From positions 248,001 to 312,000 of the forward strand of contig CANTFL010000174.1 in the NCBI GenBank assembly GCA_947650285.1: a stretch of DNA of 64,000 bases, in the 5' to 3' direction. The notes beneath the pieces are model-generated. The model was given only the letters and a program-made list of their open reading frames with translations. It was not told the origin of the DNA and made no database searches. The number at the start of each line of letters is the position of its first letter. The stretch's first letter is position 1. The DNA comes from Hyaloperonospora brassicae. Taxonomy: Eukaryota; Oomycota; Peronosporomycetes; Peronosporales; Peronosporaceae. The translations under genes and the position numbers were made by a program. Shown here one piece after another: positions 35,513-46,968 of this stretch.

Positions 35513-38132
35513 ATTTGGAACAAGCAGAAGAGCTCCCGAAAGCCGTCTCGGGCGCAGAGGTCGATGATGATGCTGCTGCAAGACGTGTGTGTCTGAAGTA
35601 GCGCTAGCTTTTAAACGTTTTTTGATTGGGAGAGTAAAAATGTCTGCACCGCAGATAGTGTAGTTCTTTTTTTCTGATTTAGGCCGTGTCGAGCGTGACC
35701 GCTTCGAGTTTACACTCGGCACGTTATGAATCGGAATATACGAAGGGCTATTTCCACGGCGCGTTGTTGCTCGTTGGACTGCCCCATGGACAGAAACGTC
35801 GTGAAAAAAGGGACGCATCAGGGATAAGTGCGCGTTGTATAGGTACGCACTGTCGCTGTTCTCACGGCATTCACTACGGACCACGCAGAGAACTAATAAA
35901 CGCAGTACACGCATTGCTGCTTCCAGATACAGCTTTGCTTTTCTTTACTTCTCCCCGCAAATTCTATGGATCCGGTGTACTGTCGTGTTGCGTCAAGGCT
36001 GCAGCTTGTTCCTGTTCTGAGAGTTTCGCGCTGCAAGACCATGCATCGGAGTGACTGCAAAGAACACGATTGTAGACCGCCCTAGCGTTCGTGGGATTAA
36101 TGTAGAAGCAGAGGTCGAGTCCGGGGTCAGTTCTAGCGCGAATACCAATGTGCCAGTTGTTGCGAAACGTCAGAGGACACGGGTAGACGTATGTAACATC
36201 TACACACAGTTGTCGCAGATATACACAATGAGACATTGAATGACACATAGGCTGCCACAGTGGTAGCTAGAGCACTCTTGTCAGGGCACTTGTACTTGTT
36301 GTGGTTTGCTTGTCCACATGGACTGCAATCATCTTTTGTTTTGGCTGCTACGTCGCCCGTAGATGACTTCTGCTGCTTTGTTAATCATAAAGGTTTGTAT
36401 GTCGCACCAACCGGGCGACCCGTTGGATTGCGAAAAGTAGGTAAGCAAGGGTAGGGATATTACTTGCGCCGGCACTTACTTTTAGGCCAGTGCTATTTCT
36501 TACACGTCTTGTAGCCATTTCAAGTACGCGCTTCCCAGCATCTGAATGACCACGCTCTGTTCAAGTGTCGAGATTACGTGCGAGTAGCAAAGAAGCAGCC
36601 GATCGCTTTCTTAACGACTGAGAGTATGCTACAAGTAGCGATAATTGCAGATCGAAGTACGTTCAAGCGACTCTGCTCTTTGAGCTGCGCCATTCTGTGC
36701 ACACAATGCAGCTCCATTGTAGCCCGAAGTTTCCCGAAAAGATGACGAGGTGATCTCGGAGACAGCGGCTTCTTCGTCGAATCGGACTGCGATACGAGGA
36801 ACAACCTGTACACCATGGTAAAGGACCAGCACTGTTAGCGACACGACAAGACGTGCTCAAGGCAGCATGCATATCCAGTTGCCCGTGGTACACATTTGCA
36901 AAGCTGCTTGCTAGGTATGCAAAGAATTTTGGTGCATGTGCGGCGTTCTCGGCTTATGCGTGGTAGTCGTGTAGCAGAAATAGCAAAAGGGCGTGTTGCA
37001 GGGAATTACTTGTCACGCAATCCACTTGGAAAGGGCAAAACCTGTTGTGAAACAGCAATTCGATTAATAAAGAACTAGAGACAAAAGTGAGTGCAATGGT
37101 CTGCGCACAAGAGAGTAGAAACGGCGCATGGTTGAATTTATTTTTGCAAAACGCTTCCATCAGTAGTAACGTCAAGGATCGGTCCTTCGCACTTTGTATC
37201 GACGAGCTGGACCTTGTATCTGGCACGCTCAAGCGGGTGACCGTTTTCGTGAACAGCTCGTCGTCGCGATGGCGCAGTGTCATAGTCAGACTGGTGATAG
37301 GTACCCTGAAACCGAAGAGATGTCTTGCCATGTCGTACGTGGTTTTGATGATTACGTTTGTGTATGTTTAGGTTAATAACTGCTGCTTTTAAGAATGAAG
37401 AGTCGAGTGGGTATAGGGTTATAAAATTGCTCGTTAGATCACTTGCATTTATTTAGAATTATTTTGGGTCAAAAGTCTTTTTATGACAGTATTCATTTTT
37501 TTAGCAGGAATTCTTGCTACAACAAGCAAATGTTTAGATCAATATTTAGTTCCTGATATTTGTCAAAGCAGATATAATCGACATTCTCACTGCATTAAAA
37601 TTAAAAAGAGAATATAGAAGGGCATCACAAGACAGGAATAAATGCATCAAAATACCAAAAGGAATTAAAAATGCACCAGTATTGTATTCAAGATCGAATA
37701 TACAGATGCTACCGATCAGGTGCATAATGATCGACATTTTTGATGATCCTTGTGATACTGTTGTAGCAATGCATCATAATCATAAAGGCGTTTACGGTTG
37801 CGGAAATGGCGAAATGTTTTTAAATTTGGCCGCCGGAAAAAAGTGACAGGTTTTTATGGGTAACACGCGCCGTACGTTTGTTGCTTTGAACCGAGCGAGT
37901 TTGCTTTATCAGCATCACTGAGATAGACATATACTTTGCTACTATCTGCCCGACATCGAGCGCAAGGATGACCGTAATGCAAAAACGAACGGAAACACGA
38001 TCACCAGGCTAGCAAAATACAACAAGTAATTTCGCTCAGGCAACGCGAGTGGTGGTTAAGGACACCAGTGGTACCGTTACTATCACGACAACGGTGCATG
38101 TATATATTACCGAAACGAGATTATGTCTCTAG
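35513..38132. other. Intergenic, no gene seen
   Basis: About 2.6 kb. The left end is the promoter side of the orphan gene. Frames elsewhere are under 126 codons with no domain. The stretch 37380-37850 is AT-rich. The right end is the 3' flank of the effector candidate. Confidence 0.5.
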
Positions 38133-38825
38133 CTACACAACATCGCTGTCAGGGCGTGCATAGCGTATTAACATGGTCGTCGATTTGGCAGGTTGTGGGT
38201 CCGTGTCTCTTGAAACAGCATATAAAGGCTCTTTCTTCGTCTGGCTATCCTTCAGAAGTTGTAATCCTTGAGCTCTCACGTCTGCGTTCTTACTCATGGC
38301 GGTTGCTTCGATCACCGATCGCAGAAACTCTGGTTTGAACTTACGCACGATGAACTCGTGAGGATTGAAGGCGCCGTCAATCGGGAAATTTCGCTGGACT
38401 TCTTCTACCAGCTTGATCATCCTTTCGTACTCCGGGCTGTTAAAGAAATTCTTGGACTTCGTGAACCATTTCGTCCGCCACTTGTTCAGCAAGCGGTCCA
38501 GCTGAGAATCGAGTTTGTTCCATGCACGTGCCGCTTGATCATTTGCGTGTTTGACGCTGGACGAGGCCAGTAGATCGTTGCCGACGAATGCAGATGTTTT
38601 CATACTAGCCTCTGGCGCCGCAAATGTTCTCCCGACGATCCTCTCTATTTGACCCACAAACCGCAAGGGTGCACGCTCTTCGTCACTAACGGCTGTATTG
38701 GATGGACGAGCGTCACTAGCAGATACGTCCGTCTCGTCGGCACCAAGCGCATGGGCTCGAAGTAGGTGCACGTTGGACGTAAGGACGATGACGCCAGGCA
38801 GAAGCACCGCATACACGAGACGCAT
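38133..38825 (-). CDS. Secreted effector candidate with EER motif but no RXLR
   Basis: Intronless, 230 aa, starting at ATG 38825-38823. Residues 1 to about 26 are a clear signal peptide (MRLVYAVLLPGVIVL...). A short Asp/Ser-rich stretch leads to DEER at 48-51, where RXLR-class oomycete effectors carry the EER part of their N-terminal signature. No RXLR is seen upstream; ARPSN (39-43) lies near where it would be. The mature part is alpha-helical and rich in Lys, Trp and Phe, with NKWRTKWFTKSKNFF (114-128) and a Tyr at 133, so a WY-type fold is possible but unproven. Effectors of this class enter plant cells and alter immunity. EER-only or RXLR-degenerate forms are known in downy mildews. The gene lies alone in repeat-rich DNA, typical of effectors. 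Confidence 0.8.
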   Translation of the reverse strand: MRLVYAVLLPGVIVLTSNVHLLRAHALGADETDVSASDARPSNTAVSDEERAPLRFVGQIERIVGRTFAAPEASMKTSAFVGNDLLASSSVKHANDQAARAWNKLDSQLDRLLNKWRTKWFTKSKNFFNSPEYERMIKLVEEVQRNFPIDGAFNPHEFIVRKFKPEFLRSVIEATAMSKNADVRAQGLQLLKDSQTKKEPLYAVSRDTDPQPAKSTTMLIRYARPDSDVV

Positions 38826-39384
38826 TGCTCACGAGTAGAACTCGACCAGTAACCCTAAGAGGGAATATGTGGGAATGGCGTGAAGTAGGAGCGTCGGACA
38901 TGAGTGCGCCCGTCATCCAGCGAGTGGTCCGAGCTATGCACTCGGCACATCCTTTACGCCATCTAACGTATCATCTGAGTAGAAAGATGAATTGCACGTG
39001 CGTTTACTAAACTGTTGGGTGCAGCTCAGTATGAGAGAGAGAGAGAGAGAGACAGATTCATGACTGTCTGTTACCCATCAACATCATGTGCAAGATAAAA
39101 ACTTCTGCATCAGGAATAGAGCGCCGGTTGCGGCAGCTGCTCGTGGCATCCTTCTAGACTGGCGAATCTTTGCTTGGACCTGGGGCAAAAGAGCTTGAGA
39201 CATGCGTGTAAGCGAGCTCCTTGCACTACGGTAACGACGCCTCTCTATTCACGCTTGGCCAACGCACAGTCGATGCAAATCAGTCTTCCACAAGCGGTGG
39301 GCGCTTATAACGTTGCGGACAACACGCCGTTTCACTCACACCATCAAAAAATGTGCGATGCAGTTTGGGCTCACGAGGAACCGG
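38826..39384. other. Effector upstream region up to E2
   Basis: The first 200 bp are the promoter side of the minus-strand effector gene. Part of it (about 38865-39035) is repeated in diverged form right after the 3' LTR of E2 (47370-47507). A (GA)n run lies at 39032-39050. No open frame is convincing. Confidence 0.65.
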
Positions 39385-39774
39385 TGTAACGGGGCAGCCC
39401 GTTACATGAAATTGTCACTTTGAGAAAAGTGACAACAAATAATATGGAGTGAATATTCTTTGAACAATATCACCGAAGCGGTGATATTGAAGGGTCGACC
39501 AAAGAGTCTGTTCATTGGTTGATATCTTGATGATATCAACCCACCAATCGCCGCAAGACGCGCGCAATGAGTGGTGACAAGACGTTACCATACACTCAGT
39601 TATATTAGCATAATTAAGTTAAGTCAAACAAAGAGACAGTAGTTTAAAGACTTAATTATATTAATATAACAGTTCTGCTTTTACCTTACCTACGCTTCCT
39701 CGCTTGCCTTGTGTACGTCTGTCGGGGCACCGATACCCTTGCGTTAAGTTCACGCAAGGGTGTGCCCCGTTACA
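39385..39774 (+). repeat. E2 5' LTR
   Basis: It ends TG...CA and is built largely of hairpins: TTGTCACTTT/AAAGTGACAA, ATATCACCG/CGGTGATAT, TTGATATC/GATATCAA and ACCCTTGCGT/ACGCAAGGGT, plus a terminal stem TGTAACGGG/CCCGTTACA. The stretch TGGTAGCACTTTGTAG follows it from 39778. Confidence 0.93.
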
Positions 39775-39777
39775 CCT

Positions 39778-39786
39778 GGTAGCACT
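39778..39786 (+). promoter_or_regulatory. Probable primer binding site
   Basis: TGGTAGCAC lies three bases past the 5' LTR. Its first eight bases are complementary to the CCA-ended 3' terminus of animal-type initiator tRNA-Met, the usual Gypsy primer, but the match does not extend further. The same word sits after the E1 5' LTR, so the assignment to a primer site is reasonable and the tRNA identity is a guess. Confidence 0.5.
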
Positions 39787-39818
39787 TTGTAGTCCTTCCA
39801 AGGACCACAACATCCAAC

Positions 39819-40973
39819 ATGAACATGTTGGATGACGAAGAGACCTTTCACGCCACGCGTGAAGGGTTTACCCATTTGAGTGACATCGAATGGAGTGCGG
39901 TAGAACGAATGAGTTCCACCGTAGGCGAGTTCGCCATTAGCGCCATGTTGGAGTCTCTAGACAGAGACCAACAACATGCCGCTATCGCCAAGTTCATACA
40001 ACATGAACTTGTCGCCGAAAGAGAGAAAGTAGCCTTGCTTCACCAGCAAGGCTCTCAACAGGCCGAGCAGTTGAGAGAACTCGGTGCTCAACAGACAGAG
40101 CTGTTGAGACAGCAGCAATTCCATGCTGCTGTGGGCGGGACGGCGCATGCGCGACGTCCCGAAGTCATGAAAGTTGACATCTCCAAGTACAGCGGAGTCC
40201 CGGAAGACTCCCTGTTACTATGGTTTGTCGAACTCGACAGAGCCCTAAGGGCTCGTCGCGTCGAAGATGAGCAAATGAAACTCACATTTGCTCAAACCCA
40301 CTTGGCAGGGCGTGCCAAAACTTGGTCCCTGGGGCTCGAGAGTAGCGACCCAAATGTGTTTAAGTCGCTAGATGACTTCAAGTCCCGGCTCAGACAAACG
40401 TTTGAGCCGCCACGGGCTGAGTTCAGGGCTCGTTCAGAGCTCCGGAAACTCAAGCAGGGTAAGCGTGATGTGCACGCTTACGCACAACACATACGACTCC
40501 TTGCGAGTAGTATAACTGCTAACCCAGTTCATGAACACACGTTGATTACGGTGTTCATGCAAGGGCTCGCAGAAGGGCCCGTCAGGAGCCACCTGTTCCG
40601 CCTTGATCTGAATACGCTTGAAGAAGCGATATCAGCCGCGGAACAGGAAGACTTTAGCATGATACAGGCTCATGATAGCTCAAACTCTTACCGTCCACCA
40701 AGACGACAAGAGATCGGAGGTCCAGAACCAATGGAGCTCTGCTATGTTGAGAGCGAGAGACCTCGCTCTTCAAACAACAAGCGATTGCAGAGGTGCAATC
40801 GCTATCAGAAGCTAGGGCACTACGCATACGAGTGTAGTGCTCCACGCCCAGTACCAAACAGTACTGAGCGAAATGGACGACCATTCGCCAAGAAGGGCAA
40901 TGGGCGTGGGTCCAGCGCTGTTGCGAAGCCGCAACAGCGAGACGGACCATCAAAAAATGGTCGGGGTCAGTAG
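39819..40973 (+). CDS. E2 gag polyprotein (intact frame)
   Basis: A 384 aa frame opening at ATG 39819. The N-terminal third is Gln/Glu-rich and coiled-coil-like (QQAEQLRELGAQQTELL). A retrotransposon gag core follows (AGRAKTWSLG, FEPPRAEFRARSELRKLKQG, DVHAYAQHIR) and then a basic C-terminus. The zinc knuckle near residue 327 reads CNRYQKLGHYAYEC; the second Cys of the usual C-x2-C-x4-H-x4-C is a Tyr, so RNA binding by this knuckle is probably impaired. The gag ends in TAG; protease begins after a short gap, as in related elements. The DNA of this frame consists of consecutive hairpins. Confidence 0.9.
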   Translation: MNMLDDEETFHATREGFTHLSDIEWSAVERMSSTVGEFAISAMLESLDRDQQHAAIAKFIQHELVAEREKVALLHQQGSQQAEQLRELGAQQTELLRQQQFHAAVGGTAHARRPEVMKVDISKYSGVPEDSLLLWFVELDRALRARRVEDEQMKLTFAQTHLAGRAKTWSLGLESSDPNVFKSLDDFKSRLRQTFEPPRAEFRARSELRKLKQGKRDVHAYAQHIRLLASSITANPVHEHTLITVFMQGLAEGPVRSHLFRLDLNTLEEAISAAEQEDFSMIQAHDSSNSYRPPRRQEIGGPEPMELCYVESERPRSSNNKRLQRCNRYQKLGHYAYECSAPRPVPNSTERNGRPFAKKGNGRGSSAVAKPQQRDGPSKNGRGQ

Positions 40974-41023
40974 GGGCGGAGCGCCCTACTGATCCAGCAA
41001 CCTCAAGAGAATTTGCAAATCTC

Positions 41024-44000
41024 TTGACGAAAGTTGCTCCAGATACACAATCATTGTGTGTCGCTGCACCTGGTGATGACGTTTCGCTCATCACCTTGAA
41101 GTTGGAAGCGACAAATGATTTGTCGTTTCGTGCCTTAGTAGACTGTGGGGCGTCGAACAACTTTGTTCGTCGCCAGTCACTAGAGGGTCGTAGGCTCGAG
41201 TTCGTTGAGCGCGACATTCCCCTCACGAGGATGACGGTGCGCCTTGCAACAGGCGCATCGATAACCGTTGAGAAACGTGTATTAGGAATCCACTACACGT
41301 TACAGGGCGAACAGTACGATGATGACTTATACTGGATCTGGATGACAAATTTGATGTCATCCTGGGATTACCTTGGCTCAGAAAGTACGAGCCAAGGGTG
41401 AGCTGGCAGCATCGATCCGTGAAGATGCCTGCCACTTGTTCATCAGATGGCCATCTGATGAACATCTTGGAGCGTCCACAAGCGTGTGGATGTTCTGCGA
41501 GTGAGTGCGATGGCCTCACTTGAGGTTCGGTCGTTAGCACGACTGCACAAGATCACAGTGTAGTTGATCACTACACTGTGGAGCAAGCTCCCGGTGGCTG
41601 TACAGAAGTACAGGCTGCGCCGAAGGTCCACCACTCGAATAAGTCGAGTGGACCGGGACATGGATGCATGCCTAGCGAGCAGCATCTTAGACAGAAGAAA
41701 CCTGTTGCCCCCAAAGGGCAACATGGAAATCCTAGGTCGACTGGAGAGTCGACCGTAGAGGATCGGTGCCTGACTGTGGTTGAACAGCCACAGTCAGAAG
41801 ACGTCGAGGGAAAAAGTCCCCACGTACTTGAGGAAGGAATTCCTCAAGAGTCACTTGCTGAGGGATCAGGCCCTAAGCAACCTGTGGAAAGAAGTTCCCA
41901 AGAAGTAACCGAGACGTTGAACGTCTTGGTTAATGGCGGATCAAGCGTAGGCGCTTATACGCTTGATCTGATTGTGCCTCCGAAGTTAACTTCGGAGATA
42001 ACTCAGTTGCCAACGCTAGAACCGAAACGGTCCTTGCGTGATCTGCGTAGTGGCAAAGTCAAGCAGATCTGCATACTCGTCACAGAGGATGAGTATGTGG
42101 CCGATATTCGGTCGGCAACAGTATTTGCTGAGAACGAACGGGTTTTCAGCAGCTCGTCGATGGACGAAAGTGTAGTCGATGAGAAGACTCGGATTGAGCG
42201 ATACGCGTCCCAATCCTGGGAGTCACTTCAGGCAAATCCTTTGTACAAGGATTTGATCGAATTCAGGGATGTGTTCCCTGAATCTGTACCGTGCAAGTTG
42301 CCTAAGGACAAAGGCACTCGACACGAGATCGAGCTCAGACCGGGCTCGAAGTACTGTGTCATGAAGCAGTGGCCACTGCCTCGTGAACAAGTACTAGCGA
42401 TCGACAAGTTCTTTGCCGATCGCTTAGCAGCGGGCCATGTGAGGGAATCAACATCCCCTCACAGCTCTCCGACCTTCTGTGTGCGAAAGGCCACAGGAGG
42501 GTGGCGGATAGTGCACGCATTCAACAAATTGAATGCTGCAACGGTACCGGCTCAGACGCCGTTACCGAGGAAGGACGTAATCATAGATGGTATGTCAAAG
42601 AGTACCATCTTTTCGCCCATGGATCTGATGGATGGATTCTATCAGATCCTCATGCGTGAACGGGACATCCCGTTCACGGCAGTGATTACCCCCAGCGGGA
42701 TGCTGTGGGAGTGGCTAGTTATGCCACAGGGGATGAGCAATGCCCCTGCAACATTCAACAGATGTGTCACAAATCTGTTGAGACCGGTGCGAGACTTCGC
42801 ACCGGGTTACTTCGACGATGTGTTCGTCCATAGCCGGGCTATGGACGGAAATAAGGACGTTGAAGTTCACAGAACTCACGTTCGTCAGGTTCTTTTACTT
42901 ATGCGAAAGTATAAGTTGTACGCCAACCTCAAGAAGTGTATAATCGCGGCTAGCTAAATACCACTTCTCGGGTGCATCGTGGGCAAACACGGCGTACACC
43001 CTGATCCCGAAAAGATCAAGGCGATCACCGACTAGCCAGTGCCAGTCGATGTCAAGGGACTAAGGAAGTTCCTTGGTCTAGCGGCATACTTGCACAAGTA
43101 CTCGCGCAACTACGCCGAGATGACTGTTCATCTTTCTTGCTTGCTCAAGACAAATGTCAAGTGGTCATGGAACGCTGAGTGCCAGCGTTACTTTGAGGGT
43201 ATCAATCAAAGCTTGATGCAATCGCCGATATTGGCGATTGCAGATCAGGACAGACCATTTCATGTGGTCTGTGACGCCAGCGATTTTGCAATCGGCTGTG
43301 CGTTAATGAAGTTCGATGCAGATGGCGCGGAGCGCGTCATCTATTATCAGTCGCGTCAGCTGCAAGCAGCTGAGCGCAATTACCCAGTGCATGACAAGGA
43401 ACTCCTTGTCATGAAGTACGCACTGGCTAAGTTTCGCGTCTATCTCTTGGGAGATAGACCGTTTGTTGTCTATACGGACCATGCGTCATTACGCACGGCC
43501 GTAAACAGCCCACACCTCTCGCAAAGGATGGCGAGGTGGCTGTCTTTCTTCGCGGAGTATAACTTCTCCGTGGAGTATAAACCAGGACGACTCAATGTCG
43601 TCGCTGATGCGCTTTCGCGCCGGCCCGATTTCGAGCCGGACGCACAAATCAACAGTGAGGATAAGCCCACTGTTGCGACACTGTCAGTCAGTGTCTCGTC
43701 GTCAAGTTTACTTGACGACGTACGAAAAGCATACGCGGAAGATAAGGATCTTCTGCGATTGATGGATCATCTGGTGAATCTATCCAGTAAATACATGAGG
43801 GATTTACCGGCTTTGTACCGATCCTCCTCGGATCGGTATAGTACACGCAACGGATCGCTGTACTATACAGCTGTTGCCGACGACACGCCTCGTGTCGTCG
43901 TACCCGCTCATCATGATTTGTGTTTACGCATCATGTATGAGTGTCACGATTCCCCAACAGGCGGGCATTGTGGTAGAGAAAAGACTTACGTCACGGTAAG

Positions 44001-45862
44001 TCGTGACTTTTACTGGCCACGCCAGTATCAGTTTGTCCGCAAGTACATACGTGCTTGCGAGGTTTGTCAACGGGTGAAGCTTAGTCCTTCATCCCGTGCG
44101 CCATTGCAGCCTCTGCCTGTTCCGACAGAGTGCTGGCAGTCCGTTTCAATGGACTTCGTCTTCGGTTTTCCCGAATACGCTCACAAGAATAATGGTATTC
44201 TTGTGTTTGTTGACCGATTCAGCAAGATGGTCCATCTTGCTGCTGTCCCTGAGTCGATCAAGGCTCAAGGTTGTGCTCGTGTCTTTCTAGACACGGTCTT
44301 TAGACTCCACGAGTTACCCCGTGAACTCGTATCCGACCGTGACCCTCGGTTCACGGCGGCATTTTGGTAAACCGTGTTCCGTTCTCTGGGAACAGGATTG
44401 AAGATGTCTACTTCTGACCATCCCGAAACAGATGGTCGAACGGAACGTGCGAATCTTGTCCTCGAAGAGATCCTTCGAGGATATGTCCACTCGTTTCCGA
44501 GTTGGAGCGAATTTCTACCCATGGTGGAATTCGCAATCAATAATTCGGTGCATGCTTCCACACAGCACACACCGTTTTGCGTAAATGGCCTACGCCATCC
44601 ACGTGTGCCCACCCTTCTAGAGTGTGACTCTTGGATAAGGGGGAGGGAATCGCTCGAGCAAAAACCATTTTGGCTCTTGCTCATCACGTGTCGACGCTAA
44701 CGTCGTCACGTATGATGCCGATGTCGATCAAGTCGACATCGATGAAGAAGATCACCTCAATAATAGCGATGACGCTATTATTGACTCGGATGATGATGAA
44801 GATGCTGGTATATTCAGCATCGTCAACGATTATGCCAGCGAGGAAGAAGACAACCTCGCTGAAGAAAAGAACAATTTCTTAGCAGTGCGCACGAAGCGCA
44901 CTGAAAGACAAAACAACGAGTCAGCAGAGAACTTCCTGATGACTCGAGAAGAGGTAGTCCGTTTCGTTCAGGACTCCATCGCAAATGCGGTGGACCGTCA
45001 GAAACGGAACGCAGACAAGAATGGAAGAGCAAATGTTCTTTCATTCAATGTTAATGACCTAGTACTACTGTCTACGGTAAACTTACCTGGACACGCAGTC
45101 ACTAGTGTCGGCAGTAGTTTACTACTGCCGAAATACATTGGGCCATTTCGAGTGTTGCATCGCAAGGGCAATGCATACACACTCTAATTGCCACGTAAGA
45201 TGCGCACGCATTCTACGTTTTACGTGGGGAGGCTCTGGCCGTACTGTCAGTACGAGCCTTCTTCTTCGGATGAAGGTAGCCCCCACGTTCAAGAACATCC
45301 ATCAAGTTCTTGTGTTCGCGCTCCAGACGATCCGTCTGGTCGCGCAGATATGATACCTCGGAACTCAACCGAGATATCTCCCCGCGAGCTGTCGCCAGCT
45401 CGCCGAATAGGGAGCGGACATCTTGCTCGACCTGAAGCTGAGCTGTGGCGTAATCGGCGCGGTCTCATGCCCGATCAGCCTCGAGATCCTTGCGGTTCTT
45501 CCTCACGGTATCAGTCAAAGCGTAGCGCCGGTCGTGCTCGTGCTTCAAGTCATCGCGCAATTCATCGATTGCGCGATCCATCTCGTAAGGGTCGAGATGG
45601 TGAGCAGAATCATCTGGAGGAGGTCTTTCCTCCTCCACCACATCCTTTGGTGGATGCTCACGGTGGTCAACGCTTTCTAGTGGAGCGTATTTTGAACTAC
45701 CGTGACGATTCAGAATCAAGGACGAGCTACCTCGCCCAGTGGCGGAGGTATCCATCTTCTTAGAACAGCTGGGAGCCCCGCTCTCAGCTGTTGATGGATG
45801 TGCCTGGTCTCTTCCGCCAGTATGACGAGACCCATCTGATAGGTCCTCGGGCCCATCGTTAA
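41024..45862 (+). pseudogene. E2 pol (protease, RT, RNase H, integrase, chromodomain) with several breaks
   Basis: The protease segment around 41130-41175 has ALVDCGASNNFV, where DSGA or DTGA is typical. RT runs 42220-42960 with TPSGMLWEWLVMPQGMSNAP and the YFDD catalytic box near 42809-42820. RNase H (43210-43620) has FHVVCDASDFAIG and DHASLRTA. The integrase has an HHCC-like entry (near 43960-44080), then MDFVFGFP, SDRDPRFTA and DGRTERAN. A strongly acidic linker lies at 44700-44880, then the TREEVVRFVQD and LLPKYIGPFRVLHRKGNAYT segments and a chromodomain at about 45640-45830 (RFLVERILNYRDD, YLAQWRRYP). Breaks: frameshifts near 41330 and 44635; in-frame stops at 42955, 43033, 44368, 45185 and 45761. 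It cannot make an intact polyprotein. Confidence 0.92.
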
Positions 45863-46836
45863 ACACGCGCTTTTGGCGCTTGTAGACGGATTGCAAGTTT
45901 GCAATCGCGTCACGCATCTCCTCCGAGATGTGTGCCCTTCCCCAGGGCGAACTTAGGGATACACGTCCCAATGTGCACGCTGCGAGTTATCAACACAACT
46001 TGCACAAGGGTCTCCCCATGTGAGGCAAGGAATGTCTGCCTCACTCGACAAACAGTGCAACCGGTACCTAGCACCGGTTGGCGTTCGCTTTTCGAACCTG
46101 AGGCGTACTGCCTCTTGTTTCTTGAGCCACCCTTCTCGTCCAAAATTCTTTACGTTTTGGACGAACGCGTTCCACACTTTCAAAAGCAAGTTTTTGTCAC
46201 GCTTTTGGTTGCCGTTGTACCATCGATTTGAAGGAAGACATCGAGATGAAAGTCTTCCTCAGCGCAAAAGTTGCTCGCGCTGGGACTCAAGCCGTGAAGC
46301 TCAGTCACATCGAATAAGGGTATTCGATGGTGTTGGCTTGTCTCGTGAGACAAGCTATTGATGAGCCGTTCGGGCAAACGCCACGGCTTCAGCTCATCAC
46401 GCTTCACGGCGGTACCCTTGTCGGTACCACGGTTGTCAGTATGAAGATAAGTTGCACCATCGTCAAGTCGCTCGTGCAAAGGAGCACGAGCTTATCTCGG
46501 TGATGAGCAAATAAACTCATCACCAGATTCGTCATCACTGCCGAACAGACTGTGATGCAAATCACGAGTCCGTTCGTTCGGCAGTGGCCTTGGAGAACAC
46601 TGAGGTGTCGCCGGTGAGCGAGACGCCTCTGGTGCATTGCCCGAGTCAGACACATCTGACTCGCCAGAGTAGATGAGGTCAACGTCGAGGTCATCATGCG
46701 CACGCGGTGAGGTGCCGCGTGCACCTGCAGCACCTGTTGCTGCAGGCAAAGAAGGAGCAGCAGACGACGAATCGTCTGCCGCAGAAGCTGGCACAGGCAC
46801 AGACTCTGTGTGCCTTGAGTCACCCCGCATAGACAT
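45465..46836 (-). pseudogene. Antisense gene-like frame in the 3' part of E2, broken
   Basis: From an antisense ATG at 46836-46834 one frame runs to a stop at 46492. It continues in the same frame after that single stop down to 46180, then a second frame (46189-45953) and a third (45971-45465) carry on. The first part is acidic and Ser/Ala/Pro-rich (VPVPASAADDSSS, LFGSDDESGDEF). The middle is basic with Cys residues (FGREGWLKKQEAVRLRF, CLTWGDPCASC). The end, which overlaps the chromodomain, has a charged helix (EMDRAIDELRDDLKHEHDRR). About 1 kb (45870-46836) has no competing sense frame, so the antisense coding look is unlikely to be a shadow there. I know no homologous family. E1 has a parallel arrangement. 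Confidence 0.45.
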
Positions 46837-46968
46837 GTTAACTATGCGAGGTCGAGCGGAAAGTGAATGAAACGGACCCAACAAGTGCTCCCTGTCCCAA
46901 TGGTGACCAACGGGTGGCCGCCATTATTTTCGATAGTCACACGGTGACTATCAGTTAAGGGTGGGTGA

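Noticed and set aside
39032..39050. (GA)n run near the effector
   Set aside because: A simple microsatellite with no supporting function.
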